Assembly (NCBI GenBank): GCA_009392095.1
Contig: VFHF01000131.1
Location: forward strand, 1-17,324
Direction: 5' to 3'
Source of the DNA: SAR202 cluster bacterium
GTDB taxonomy: Bacteria > Chloroflexota > Dehalococcoidia > Lucifugimonadales > UBA3495
DNA: 17,324 nucleotides
The position numbers and the translations under genes are program-made. This document shows, one piece after another, positions 1 through 8,832 of this stretch (position 1 is its first letter; each line of letters begins with the position of its first letter). The notes beneath the pieces were generated by a model, which did not search any database, was not told the DNA's origin, and worked only from the letters and a program-made list of their open reading frames with translations.

Positions 1-12
1 CTCGTTGGCCAA
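1..12 (-). CDS. Possible first codons of a gene leaving the window at its left edge
   Basis: On the minus strand a TTG at 12-10 is preceded six bases upstream by an AGGAG Shine-Dalgarno (19-23), and a plausible promoter lies further upstream (68-95). Only four codons (start, Ala, Asn, Glu) are inside the window, so nothing can be said about the product. It would be the next minus-strand gene after the FAD oxidoreductase. The call rests only on the start signals and could be chance. Confidence 0.25.
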
Positions 13-67
13 GGTATTCTCCTACCGGTTCGCCCGTACCAGGGCTCGTATCCCTCGAGTCAGATAG

Positions 68-95
68 ATTGTACAAGACAGGCCGGGATTTGCAA
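68..95 (-). promoter_or_regulatory. Possible sigma70-type promoter facing left
   Basis: Read on the minus strand, TTGCAA (95-90) is followed after 16 bases by TACAAT (73-68). The -10 box matches consensus at five of six positions and the -35 at four of six. Transcription would start near 61 and reach the Shine-Dalgarno at 19-23. The -35 box overlaps the distal arm of the hairpin at 88-115. Predicted by eye only. Confidence 0.35.
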
Positions 96-115
96 CACCG
101 TCACGGGTGTCAAAT
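88..115 (-). terminator. Hairpin downstream of the FAD oxidoreductase, possible terminator
   Basis: A strong inverted repeat lies 22 bases past the stop of the gene ending at 137. ACACC (95-99) pairs with GGTGT (106-110) around a 6-base loop. ATTTG (88-92) pairs with CAAAT (111-115) outside it, with a two-base bulge (93-94), giving 10 base pairs. No T-run follows on either strand, so it is not a classical intrinsic terminator. It could instead stabilise the mRNA 3' end. Confidence 0.35.
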
Positions 116-136
116 TGCAGATCTTATAGTCGTAGC

Positions 137-1459
137 CTAGAAGGAGGCGTCATCCATCACCATCTGGGCCACCCGGCGTCCCATGCGCACCGAATAGTTG
201 GTGCCCCGGTCCTCAGGATAGATTTGGGTAGTGTTGGCCAGATACAGGCCCTTGTGCGGCGTGCGGTGGCCGGGTATCCCTGCGCCGTAATTGATCCCCA
301 CGATGGGTTGGGCGCCGTCTACCCGGTGATGGTGGTATTCGATCACCCACGACCGGTCGAAGTCCGGGTTGATCTTCTGCAGATGTGGCACGAACAGGTC
401 CATGAGTTCTTCGCCGGATTTCTGGTACAGATCGCTGTCCCGGCTGGGGTAATTACTGATGTATAGGATGTGCTTTCCGCCGTACAACTCACGGTCTATC
501 AGGTTCGTATGCTCGATCAGCGCGACGAATGGCATGTCCGGGTCGGCGATGTTCATCCAGTACTTGTTGGTGAATGGCCGGTCCATCACCAGCACCATCA
601 ACACGGCTGAAAGGTAATCGATGCCCACCAGCTTGTTATGGTAGTCCTCGGGCATGGGCGGGGCCAGGCGCGTGAAGACGTAGGATGGTGTGGTGGCGAT
701 CACGGCGTCATATTCCCGGAGTTCGCTTTCAGAATCCTTCAGCCGCACGTCCAGCGTGGTGGCCGAACCCTCCGATTCCACGATCTTTGCTACCGATGCC
801 GAGGTGTGGACCGCGCCGCCTTGTTGGGCGATCCGGTCTGCCAGGACTTCAATCACCTCGCCGAAGCTGCCCATGGGGTATCCCAGGTGCTCAACCTGCC
901 CCGCACCTTTCCTGGACGCGACCCGCAGGGTTACCTTGTTCCAGATCCAGGTCATGCCGATCTTATCGTAAAATTCCCCGAATTTCCCTCGAAGTAAGGG
1001 CTCCCAGATAACCTCATATCCCTTGGGGCCCATGCGCCGCGATAACCAGTCCTTTGCCGTAACGTTTTCGAATTTGGCGTAGGATTTGGTCTTCTGTAGG
1101 AGCAATGTCCAAAGGCCTACTCTGACGCGGTCCAAGAACGGCAACGGCTTGAAGAAAAGGAGATCGCGAGGGCTGGCAAAGTCCCAGACTTTGCCGCCGT
1201 GATAGAAACCCACGCTGGATTCCATCCAGGCCAGCTCGTCCCCCAGGCCCAATTCGTGGATCAACTCGGTGATTTCGGTATCACTCACGAATAGGTGATG
1301 ATACCCTCGCTCTAGCCGACCTCCGAACACATCGAAGGTGGAAGCCTGGCCTCCCAGGAAGTCAGCCTGCTCAAAGACCTCTGCGAAGTGGCTCTGCTTG
1401 GTTAATTCATAGGCGGCGGCCAGTCCGGCAACTCCGCCACCAATGATTCCGACCCGCAT
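137..1459 (-). CDS. NAD(P)/FAD-dependent amine-oxidase-family oxidoreductase
   Basis: A 440-residue flavoprotein of the amine oxidase / protoporphyrinogen oxidase / phytoene desaturase superfamily. Seen: an N-terminal Rossmann dinucleotide fold with GGGVAG at residues 7-12 and an acidic residue closing beta-2 (E30), followed by FLGGQAS (34-40) as in other FAD-binding family members. Near the C-terminus, GLYLANTTQIYPEDRGTN looks like the second FAD-contacting segment. There is no signal peptide or membrane segment, so it is probably cytoplasmic or peripheral. It is translationally coupled to the membrane protein upstream: that gene's TGA and this ATG share one base (1459). Members of this family often sit beside glycan or lipid-linked sugar genes, so a role in modifying a lipid carrier or sugar is possible but inferred. 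The substrate cannot be read from sequence; carotenoid/isoprenoid desaturation or UDP-galactopyranose-mutase-like chemistry are alternatives. Confidence 0.85.
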   Translation of the reverse strand: MRVGIIGGGVAGLAAAYELTKQSHFAEVFEQADFLGGQASTFDVFGGRLERGYHHLFVSDTEITELIHELGLGDELAWMESSVGFYHGGKVWDFASPRDLLFFKPLPFLDRVRVGLWTLLLQKTKSYAKFENVTAKDWLSRRMGPKGYEVIWEPLLRGKFGEFYDKIGMTWIWNKVTLRVASRKGAGQVEHLGYPMGSFGEVIEVLADRIAQQGGAVHTSASVAKIVESEGSATTLDVRLKDSESELREYDAVIATTPSYVFTRLAPPMPEDYHNKLVGIDYLSAVLMVLVMDRPFTNKYWMNIADPDMPFVALIEHTNLIDRELYGGKHILYISNYPSRDSDLYQKSGEELMDLFVPHLQKINPDFDRSWVIEYHHHRVDGAQPIVGINYGAGIPGHRTPHKGLYLANTTQIYPEDRGTNYSVRMGRRVAQMVMDDASF

Positions 1460-2550
1460 CAGTCGTCTTCCCCGGCCGACTCACCGGCTAGTTCCGGGGC
1501 GGATTCCAGGTTACTTGACCTGCTGGCGGCGGTCATCTCGCGGAAGGACAGGTTGTTCTTCCAGAGCAGGGCCAGGCCGGCCAGGTTGACCGGCAGCCAG
1601 AGGGCCACCAGGTGCACGAACCCGCTGTAAGCCCCGGCCAGAGATGCTCCGACACCTAAGGACACCAGCGTCTGCTGAGCTACTATCTCAAAAGGTCCAA
1701 TACCGCCGATGGCGCTGGGAATCGATGTCGCCAGGTTGGAGGTCGCGGTTAGAAGCAGCACGACCAGCAGCAGGACGCCCACGGAGTCGAAATGTTCGTC
1801 GATTCCGAATGAGTAGGCTAGCATGAAGTACATAGAGCCTTCCAGCAGCCACACCGGCAGGGAGTAGAGGAACAGCGCGAGGTGCTTAGACGGTGAACTC
1901 AACACGGCCAGGCCGGCTACAAAGGTCCGGAAGAGCCCTTTTACTTTCGGACGGAGTCCGCCGGGGACGATGTTCAGCCAACCTTCCATTCGACCGGCGA
2001 ATGTTGGGGAGCTGCCCAGGAGTGTGAAGACTGTTAACAGCACGGCGAACGCAACGATTGTGGCGGCCAAGAAGATGATTCCGGTTGCCCGTGACACGTC
2101 GGCCGCGCCGTCGAATTCCCCGAGCATCAGCAGCCAGGGCGCGGCCAGGGCAGCGAAGGCCAGCAGGGTTATTCCGTCATAGACCCGTTCCACGGCGATG
2201 GTCCCCAGGGTTGAACTGGTGTTGATATTCTCGCGGCGGGCCAAATAATAAGAGCGGACAAGTTCACCCAACCGCACAGGCAGCAGGTTGTTGGCCATGT
2301 AGCCGATGACTACCACCGGATATAGTCTCCCAACGGCGAAAACACCAATGGGCACCAGCAGATAACGCCAGCGGACGGCCCGGAACAGGACGGCGATGAA
2401 ATAGACGGCCACTGAAGGCGCCAACAGGTAGTAGTTGGCGTCCCTAAGGGCGTTTGTCAGTTCCCCCATGTCTACTTGGTAGAGGAGAAGCAGCAGCAGG
2501 CCGACGCTGACGCCTCCGCCCAACCAGAACTGCCATCTCTTGAGGATCAA
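1459..2550 (-). CDS. Lysylphosphatidylglycerol synthase TM-region / UPF0104 (YbhN-like) membrane protein
   Basis: A 363-residue polytopic inner-membrane protein with about eight hydrophobic spans and a short acidic cytosolic tail. Recognisable family features are the early LFRAVRWRYLL segment, the NNLLPVRLGELVRSY segment (about residues 87-101), and the late ATSIPSAIGGIGPFE segment with Gly-Pro-Phe-Glu. These are typical of the flippase-like transmembrane domain of MprF/AglD/YbhN proteins. Known members are associated with lipid or polyprenol-linked sugar transfer or flipping. The start is TTG at 2550, chosen because AAGGA lies about nine bases upstream and no other in-frame start fits. The gene is coupled to the FAD oxidoreductase downstream (stop/start overlap), so the two probably act together. 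No soluble LPG-synthase domain is present, so lysine transfer is unlikely. Confidence 0.85.
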   Translation of the reverse strand: MILKRWQFWLGGGVSVGLLLLLLYQVDMGELTNALRDANYYLLAPSVAVYFIAVLFRAVRWRYLLVPIGVFAVGRLYPVVVIGYMANNLLPVRLGELVRSYYLARRENINTSSTLGTIAVERVYDGITLLAFAALAAPWLLMLGEFDGAADVSRATGIIFLAATIVAFAVLLTVFTLLGSSPTFAGRMEGWLNIVPGGLRPKVKGLFRTFVAGLAVLSSPSKHLALFLYSLPVWLLEGSMYFMLAYSFGIDEHFDSVGVLLLVVLLLTATSNLATSIPSAIGGIGPFEIVAQQTLVSLGVGASLAGAYSGFVHLVALWLPVNLAGLALLWKNNLSFREMTAASRSSNLESAPELAGESAGEDD

Positions 2551-2591
2551 GTGATCAGTTCCTTTTCTATTGGCAGAAGTGGTCTGGATTC

Positions 2592-2621
2592 AGTATACCC
2601 GCGGCGTGAATACTGGGCCAA
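2592..2621 (-). promoter_or_regulatory. Possible promoter for the UPF0104 / FAD oxidoreductase pair
   Basis: On the minus strand TTGGCC (2621-2616) is followed after 18 bases by TATACT (2597-2592), placing a start near 2585, about 35 bases before the TTG start codon. The -10 box is embedded in an inverted repeat: CAGTAT (2591-2596) pairs with ATACTG (2610-2615). This could be an operator or the terminator of the gene ending at 2663. Confidence 0.4.
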
Positions 2622-2662
2622 GATAAGGAGGCCCGTGTTGATCGTACAACTATCTGGCACAG

Positions 2663-5356
2663 CTAACGGCTGAAGGTGTAATAGTCGCCGGTAAACCAAT
2701 CTTGCTTTAGGTCCCTAAAGATCCAATAACTTAAAGCATTTCGCCAAGCCCCTCTACTCGTCGCCACGTCCTTGAAGAAGGGCAGGTCCTTCTTCAATTC
2801 CTCTGTCCATTCCTCGTTTTGGCGCGCCTCAGAAGGCCGGCGGTAAGTCTCGGGAAACCAGAGCAGGCTGTGCAGGACGTCGCTCTTCTCGTACTCTTTC
2901 AGCTCTGCGTCTTCCTGGTCGGCGTGGTCAGATGCCAGCAGCAGCGAGTCCGGTTTAAATTCCCCATCCTCAGGTGCGGTGTTCAAAGAATTGCAACTAT
3001 CGTTCCAGCCATCATCTCCCTCATCCTTGAAGCAAGTGAACCGCAGGAGCCCTCCCGACTCAGCGTCCCGCACGTACCATTGGAACGGGTACCAGATGTC
3101 GTAATCCACCTCTACGGCCCGGCGTTGAGAGAAATCACTGTCAGGGTAGCCGGCCGTGGACGAAAAAACCTGTTCTTCTAGGGCCGCAAAGGTTTCCCTC
3201 AAGTCTGAGCCGCCCTGAGCATAGACCAAGATCTCGTGGTTAGAGTCATCGAATGTGTAACTAGCCCGGAGCGCGCCCCAAGTCCCGAACCCCATGAGTA
3301 GGGCAGCTATCCCCAAGGCAGCCAGAGCTCCTCCCCTGGCTGAAGATGTGATCCGCACCAGAAAAGCGGCGGCGGTCAGGGCCGCGGCGGCGCCGGCCAA
3401 TACACCCCAATGCTGTACCGTCAAAACTTCTTCACCATCGGTGTAGGCGTAAAGAAAGAACAGCCCGCCCAGGGCGCCCATCGGGGCCAGGAAGAACAAT
3501 CCTGCCGCCCCCTGCCGAAGCGCTTGGCGCCAATGGACGGACTCAGCCAGCTCGCCCAAGAACTTGGCCGAGAGAAACACCAGGGGGAGAGTGATATTCA
3601 CCAGCAGCCAGGGCATCTTTTCGCTGGCCAAGGTGTAGGCCAGGAATGTCACACCAGCCCATAGAGTTAAGGCCAGACCCAACCGGTCGCCCCGCTTGAT
3701 GAAATAAACCGCTCCGGCGATGCCGAAGACCACCGGCAGCAGTTCGTAGACCGGGAGGCCGACGAAGTAGTAGTACCAGGGTTGATTGCCCCGGGCCACG
3801 TCCTGTTGGGCGACCCAGTAGCCCATGCCCTGCCAGGACCCGCTGAACACCCCTGACATCTGGGTGAATAAAGTGGTGTAAAGTGCGGCCCAGATGAAGT
3901 AGAAGATGCCGGCACAGGCCAGCCACGCACCGCCCAACCAGCGGACCCCTAAGACTACCGATACGACAATAGCGCCCGATAGCACACAAAGGGCAACCAC
4001 GTAGTTGACCGGCAGCCCGTTGGCGGCGGCGCCGATGGTCACCTCGCTGGGTAGTATTCTGTCCACCACGCCTTGCAGGTCAAGCACCGGTGTAAATAGG
4101 ACGGCGTAGAGGGCGGTGACGAATGCCGGGATAGCCAGCAGCAAGGTGCTGCGCTGGGCCGGATACCTGAAGTAGACCAAAGCAGATACCGCCCCGGTGG
4201 CCAATAAAACAGCTAGCGCCAGGTCAAGGGCGGGTACTCCCTTGTTGTCGACCACATCCGCCAACGGACGGAAGAGCAGCAAGCAGATCGCGGCGGTAAC
4301 CGCCAGGGGAACTCCGCCCAGGCAGGAGATGCGCCGTAGGGTGAACTGTTCCCTGTTGATCAGCCAGGCGAGCAGCGCCAGTCCGATGATAACGGCCGCG
4401 ATGTGGACGCTGATGCCCAAGTCTTTTATCGGCAGCAGCAGGGTCTCATCGGCCCAGGCGGGAGCCCCTACCAAGCCGGGGGTGCCATCAACATTAGCGA
4501 CGTTGGCGTCTGTCTGTAGGTCAGGGTTGACCAGCGTCAGGCCGAAGATGCCCTGGACTAACCATGAAAGAGCTGACCATTGCGGCAGCGTAAGGGTCGC
4601 CAGCAGGAGTAAGAACCCGGCGGGCCGTCCGATATCCGACAGCCTTAGCCGGCGCCGTAAAACCGGCAGGAGATCCCGCATCGACATGACCAACATCATC
4701 AGTCCGAAAACAGCCACCACCAGGTAGGCGGTCTCTTTGGTGGCGAACATCAAGGCCAAGACCGCCGACGCTATGTAGAGGTAGTGCCTGTGCCCTTCGT
4801 GGAGGTACCGCCACATCAGGACCAACAACGACGCAGCTAAGAAGGCCATGATGATGTCGTTGCGCCCGAACCGGCTGAAATAGAGTAGGGTTGGCGATAG
4901 CGTCAGCATCATCGCTGCCAAGAACGACCCGGTGCGCCCCAGATAATCACGGAAGAAGTAGGGCACCGCCACTAACGCCGTTCCGAAAAGGACGTAACCC
5001 AGCCTGGCGGTGACGTCGGTGTCTCCGAACAGCTTGAACATCACCGCAGTGAATTCGATTTGGAACGGACCGTGCATCCATGGCGAATGGATGTAATTGC
5101 TTCCGAAGATCCAGGGCCAGCCGAGGAACGCGCCGTCGCTCTCCGATAATTTCCAGGCAAAGTGCAGGTGAATCGCCTCGTCATAGTGCACGGTACGGCC
5201 GCCCAATTCCCAGAGTCGCATGACCAGAGCGACTACAACGATCAGCAAAAATCCGGCTTCCAGCCAGCCGAAGGTGCGGCCGGCCCAAAGACGAGACATC
5301 AGGTTCTTAGGCGAGAAACCAGCTTGAGATTGGGCTGGGTCCCTAGGTATATTCAT
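2663..5356 (-). CDS. TIGR03663 / Agl23-like GT-C-fold membrane protein
   Basis: An 897-residue integral membrane protein with an N-terminal GT-C glycosyltransferase-like part. The first extracytoplasmic loop carries VHYDE (D59, E60), the acidic pair typical of dolichyl-phosphate-mannose-protein mannosyltransferase (GT39) relatives. RFGRNDIIMAF follows a later span, as in TIGR03663. More than a dozen hydrophobic spans follow. The last roughly 200 residues form a soluble, acidic extracytoplasmic domain rich in aromatic residues (about 700-897). Family knowledge: TIGR03663 proteins occur with TIGR03662 'YYY' proteins and are often adjacent, exactly as here; the archaeal relative Agl23 is linked to flippase activity in N-glycosylation. 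The start ATG overlaps the upstream YYY gene's TGA by four bases, so the pair is co-translated. Likely role (inferred): handling of lipid-linked sugar at the cell envelope. Confidence 0.85.
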   Translation of the reverse strand: MNIPRDPAQSQAGFSPKNLMSRLWAGRTFGWLEAGFLLIVVVALVMRLWELGGRTVHYDEAIHLHFAWKLSESDGAFLGWPWIFGSNYIHSPWMHGPFQIEFTAVMFKLFGDTDVTARLGYVLFGTALVAVPYFFRDYLGRTGSFLAAMMLTLSPTLLYFSRFGRNDIIMAFLAASLLVLMWRYLHEGHRHYLYIASAVLALMFATKETAYLVVAVFGLMMLVMSMRDLLPVLRRRLRLSDIGRPAGFLLLLATLTLPQWSALSWLVQGIFGLTLVNPDLQTDANVANVDGTPGLVGAPAWADETLLLPIKDLGISVHIAAVIIGLALLAWLINREQFTLRRISCLGGVPLAVTAAICLLLFRPLADVVDNKGVPALDLALAVLLATGAVSALVYFRYPAQRSTLLLAIPAFVTALYAVLFTPVLDLQGVVDRILPSEVTIGAAANGLPVNYVVALCVLSGAIVVSVVLGVRWLGGAWLACAGIFYFIWAALYTTLFTQMSGVFSGSWQGMGYWVAQQDVARGNQPWYYYFVGLPVYELLPVVFGIAGAVYFIKRGDRLGLALTLWAGVTFLAYTLASEKMPWLLVNITLPLVFLSAKFLGELAESVHWRQALRQGAAGLFFLAPMGALGGLFFLYAYTDGEEVLTVQHWGVLAGAAAALTAAAFLVRITSSARGGALAALGIAALLMGFGTWGALRASYTFDDSNHEILVYAQGGSDLRETFAALEEQVFSSTAGYPDSDFSQRRAVEVDYDIWYPFQWYVRDAESGGLLRFTCFKDEGDDGWNDSCNSLNTAPEDGEFKPDSLLLASDHADQEDAELKEYEKSDVLHSLLWFPETYRRPSEARQNEEWTEELKKDLPFFKDVATSRGAWRNALSYWIFRDLKQDWFTGDYYTFSR

Positions 5357-7782
5357 CTATTCTGCGCCGTTGGTTGGACCATCTCGTAAATTATTACGCC
5401 GTCCTGTTCGAAGGCGGTTCTCAGGAAGGCGCCAAAATTGGCCAGGTTCTCGCCGCCGTAGACCCGGCGCTCCCTTGAGCCAAGGTAAACGTAGCGCACA
5501 TCGTATGCCTCTAGCAACAGGCGAACCACTTTGGGATCGCCGTTGCTGTAGATGGCTATCACGTCGTCTTCCCGGCCCGCGAACGTTGCGGTGGAGCTAC
5601 GCCATTGCTGTTCGTGCCCCTTCCAGCCTAGAACGGTCGGCAGGCCGGTACTGGAAGATACCCTGGAGAACTCGGAATAATCGTTCCCAAGGGGCCGCCT
5701 GTCGTTGTCCAATGGGCCAACAGCTTCGACGATTCGTCCCCAGGGAGCGTCGTCCCGTAGCCATTCGATAGCCGCGTACTCCCCCGGCGCAGACTGTTTC
5801 AGGAAGGAGAGTCCGTTCAGGGTATTGTCATCAATGGTATGCGTATCCTGAAGCACTCCGGTGCGGTCCAATACCGCTCCCACCGGGAAGTAGAACGTGG
5901 CCAGCAAGAGCACAGCGGTCGCTCCGATCCAAGCGAAACGCCCGGCGCGCAAAAGCCGTCCCATGCTTAATGACCATTGCGCTGAGGAACGGACGGACCA
6001 GATGTAATACATGCCGTACGTGCCAACGATGCCCAATAGCAGCCAGGCCTGGTAGTAGGTCTTGAATACGGTGTTCATGCGCCGGTACCCACCGCCGAAC
6101 TGGTCGACAACATGAAACATCTCGGCCCCGGCCAACAGGTAAAAAGCCATTCCTGCTAGCAGGAGCAGGAATACCACCGCCGGTTCCAACTTGAATCTGG
6201 ACCGCTGCATAGCGCTGAAACCGGCCAAGCCCACCAGGGCCAATCCCGGCACCACCAAGATCATTCTGTCGCCGATCTCGCCAAATGCAGCGCTCATGTC
6301 CTCATCAAACAGGGTGATGAAGAAGGCGAGGCCAGCCCATACCAAGAACGGTGACGCCGCAACTACCATAACCAATACCGCTGCTGAACTGTCGCTGTCC
6401 GAAGGCCGCTTGAGCCCGGTCGTTTGACGTATAAGGAATGAGACAGCCAGTAGGATCAATGGTCCCATCACCAAGAACAGCAAGATGGGTCTGGTGTTGA
6501 CGTCCCGCAACGGCAGGATGCCCGAAGTCGCGGCATCGAAACCATTGTAGAAAGGGATGAACATGACCACCGCCAGGACGAGGACAGGCACCACCACCAC
6601 CGCGGAATTCAGGGCTGCTTCAGGGAGATTGCCTTCATGGTCCCCGTAGGCTTTGACCAAGACCGCCGCCCCGAACAATGCGGCGATGACCGGCATGTCC
6701 CAGATGTTGATGAAGGCCAGTGAGCCGATGAAAAGGGCGACGGTCGCCGACTCCACCGCGTGGTCGCGTAGCCAACCCAGACCAAACCGATCCGGGGTCA
6801 AGAAGATGTTTAGCGTCAGGCTGAGTCCCAAGATGACGAAGGGCAGGGCGGTCACGTGAGGATGCAGGTCACCCAGGATGAAACTGAAGAAAGGGAACTC
6901 GGTAATGGTGTAATCCAGGCTCTGGCTGCCGGACAGCGTGTCAATCACCCGGCTGGCCCGGAACCACCACCACTGGGTGTCCGGGAAACCGCCAGGCCCT
7001 GTTTCCGCGCCCGTTAGCCCCTTGATGCCCAGCCACTCCCAGAACCCGCTACCAGCCCATCCTTGCAGGTTCACGAACTCCATGGCCCCTTCCAAGTTCC
7101 CGGCCAGGAGTATCAACACCGGGCCCGCGCCGCCGAAGACCATGCCTGCCTTCAGGCTGCCGCCGGAAAGCCGAACCAGGTTGTAGACCAACCCGAAGGC
7201 GCCAATCGCCACCAACGCTGGCACCAGGGACACGCCCAGGTTGTAGCCCACGCTAGAGGCCACGCCCGTTAACTGGGCCAAGAAAGCCATCATGAAGTGG
7301 CCGAAGTAGTAGTAGCTGATGGAATTGCCGGAAAGCCAATGGTCTTCAGGCGGGAAGAACCGGCTTTGGAGAACCGCGTTCATGAACCCGAAGTCCATGG
7401 GCTTCTCGGTGTGGTTGATGGCGGGCGCTTCGGATACGATGCCCAGCCACATCAGGAAGAACCCGACGAACAGGATCTCGGCCGCCAAGAGCATCGGCCA
7501 GTGCTGCCGCGCAAAATCCTTGATCTCTGCCAGGTTCCGCCGGTAGAGGTAAACGCTTGGGGCCGCCGCCACAAGGAGCACTAATGTGATGGTCAATTGG
7601 GTATTGGGAGCGATGTGAGAGAGACCCAGAACCCAGAGCACGTAGGAGAAAAACACCAGAGCGGCCGGTTTGGCCAGGGTGAAGCCCCGGTCGGGAAGGC
7701 GCCTAAAAAGTACAAAGGTCGCGGGGAAAGCCAGGACGCCGAGGACTTGGATGGCGATGTACCAGCTAAGCGCATCAAGCAT
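5353..7782 (-). CDS. Chlor_Arch_YYY-domain (DUF2298, TIGR03662) membrane protein
   Basis: An 809-residue, strongly hydrophobic protein with roughly 18-20 membrane spans. It shows the family's diagnostic YYYFG at residues 157-161, preceded by the soluble loop NHTEKPMDFGFMNAVL (123-138), whose Glu-Lys-Pro-Met-Asp is another conserved element. It has the single-copy architecture of the family (about 700-900 residues), not the double-copy plus TPR form. The C-terminal roughly 150 residues form a soluble extracytoplasmic domain ending in VRYVYLGSRERRVYG and nearby residues. The family is sporadic in Archaea and Chloroflexota, which supports the taxonomic guess. Tight overlap with the TIGR03663 gene indicates that the two products work together, probably as a GT-C-like enzyme or transporter in surface glycan assembly. 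The biochemical activity is not known to me. Confidence 0.88.
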   Translation of the reverse strand: MLDALSWYIAIQVLGVLAFPATFVLFRRLPDRGFTLAKPAALVFFSYVLWVLGLSHIAPNTQLTITLVLLVAAAPSVYLYRRNLAEIKDFARQHWPMLLAAEILFVGFFLMWLGIVSEAPAINHTEKPMDFGFMNAVLQSRFFPPEDHWLSGNSISYYYFGHFMMAFLAQLTGVASSVGYNLGVSLVPALVAIGAFGLVYNLVRLSGGSLKAGMVFGGAGPVLILLAGNLEGAMEFVNLQGWAGSGFWEWLGIKGLTGAETGPGGFPDTQWWWFRASRVIDTLSGSQSLDYTITEFPFFSFILGDLHPHVTALPFVILGLSLTLNIFLTPDRFGLGWLRDHAVESATVALFIGSLAFINIWDMPVIAALFGAAVLVKAYGDHEGNLPEAALNSAVVVVPVLVLAVVMFIPFYNGFDAATSGILPLRDVNTRPILLFLVMGPLILLAVSFLIRQTTGLKRPSDSDSSAAVLVMVVAASPFLVWAGLAFFITLFDEDMSAAFGEIGDRMILVVPGLALVGLAGFSAMQRSRFKLEPAVVFLLLLAGMAFYLLAGAEMFHVVDQFGGGYRRMNTVFKTYYQAWLLLGIVGTYGMYYIWSVRSSAQWSLSMGRLLRAGRFAWIGATAVLLLATFYFPVGAVLDRTGVLQDTHTIDDNTLNGLSFLKQSAPGEYAAIEWLRDDAPWGRIVEAVGPLDNDRRPLGNDYSEFSRVSSSTGLPTVLGWKGHEQQWRSSTATFAGREDDVIAIYSNGDPKVVRLLLEAYDVRYVYLGSRERRVYGGENLANFGAFLRTAFEQDGVIIYEMVQPTAQNR

Positions 7783-7821
7783 GGCTGAGTTGCCGGTAGT
7801 CGATGCGGATCAGACTAAACG

Positions 7822-8778
7822 TCAGGGAATAGGGGCCAGCAGCGATTCCACGAAATCGCGGGTATCGAAGGGGGCGAGGTCGTTCACGCCCTCGCCGGTG
7901 CCAATGAAAAGAATCGGCACCTGAAGCTCTTGCTTGATGGCAAGAACGATGCCGCCCCGGGCGGTCCCGTCCAGTTTGGCCAAGAATATGCCGGTACAAT
8001 TCACTGCATCCTTGAATGACTTGGCTTGGGCCAGGCCGTTGAGTCCGGTGGTGGCGTCCAGAGTCAGGATTACTTGGTGGGGGGCCTGGGGTTCCAGCCG
8101 AGTCAAAACCCGGTGCACCTTGCGCAGTTCCTCCATCAGGTTGGACTTGGTGTGCAGCCTGCCGGCGGTGTCGATGATCAAGACATCGGCGCCACGCGCC
8201 TTGCTGGCCTGATAGGCGTCAAAGGCGACTGCGCCGGGGTCGCCACCGGCTTCGTGCCTTATAACATCTACGCCGATCTGCCCGCCCAGGATTTCCAATT
8301 GCTCGGCGGCAGCGGCCCGGAAAGTGTCCGCCGCGCCCAGGATGACCTTCTTTCCTTCCTGTGTGAAATGATGGGCCAGCTTGGCGATGCTGGTGGTCTT
8401 GCCCACTCCGTTGACGCCCACCATCAGTATCACATAAGGCCCGGAAACCTCAGTCTCATCCATCCAGACAGATTCGGCGTTTTCAGGCTCCATCCCGGCA
8501 ACCAACGACTCTTTGAGCGATTCAAAGACATCCTCACCGGTCTCCAGTCCCTTCTCTTTGACAGTGTCCTTCAGTTCTTCGATCAGCCGGAGGGATGTTT
8601 CTACTCCCACGTCGGAAGAGATCAATATCTCTTCAAGTTCCTCCCAAACGGCATTGTCCAATTTGGAAGACCGGAGGACGTTTAGAATCTTCCCGAACCA
8701 CCGGTCGCGGCTGGGTTTCGCTGCGTCTTGGGTGTGTTCGATGTTTTCTTGACGGTTTCGTTTGAAGACTCTAAGCAT
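7822..8778 (-). CDS. ftsY: Signal recognition particle receptor FtsY
   Basis: A 318-residue SRP-family GTPase that docks the SRP-ribosome complex at the membrane. Seen: helical N domain (about 25-100), then the NG GTPase with P-loop GVNGVGKT (121-128), the insertion-box DTFRAAA (151-157), G3 DTAGR (203-207), G4 AKLD (267-270, usually TKLD) and G5 GTGE (293-296), ending with the FtsY-type DLAPFDTRDFV. The acidic A domain seen in Escherichia coli is absent; only about 25 basic residues precede the N domain, which is common outside Proteobacteria and suggests direct lipid contact. It follows rnc with 54 bases between them, an rnc-ftsY order also found in other bacteria. ATG at 8778 has a GGGAAG-like ribosome site just upstream. 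Confidence 0.97.
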   Translation of the reverse strand: MLRVFKRNRQENIEHTQDAAKPSRDRWFGKILNVLRSSKLDNAVWEELEEILISSDVGVETSLRLIEELKDTVKEKGLETGEDVFESLKESLVAGMEPENAESVWMDETEVSGPYVILMVGVNGVGKTTSIAKLAHHFTQEGKKVILGAADTFRAAAAEQLEILGGQIGVDVIRHEAGGDPGAVAFDAYQASKARGADVLIIDTAGRLHTKSNLMEELRKVHRVLTRLEPQAPHQVILTLDATTGLNGLAQAKSFKDAVNCTGIFLAKLDGTARGGIVLAIKQELQVPILFIGTGEGVNDLAPFDTRDFVESLLAPIP

Positions 8779-8832
8779 CTACTTCCCTAGTAATTTATGG
8801 CCTAGTGTTTGATAGAAAAAGGTTGAGCTGGT

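Noticed and set aside
3543..3989. A 148-residue minus-strand open frame inside the Agl23-like gene
   Set aside because: It lies in another frame of a clearly coding membrane-protein gene and shows Arg/Gly-rich shadow composition.
8026..8685. A 219-residue plus-strand open frame
   Set aside because: It is a shadow antisense to ftsY, whose GTPase motifs are all intact.
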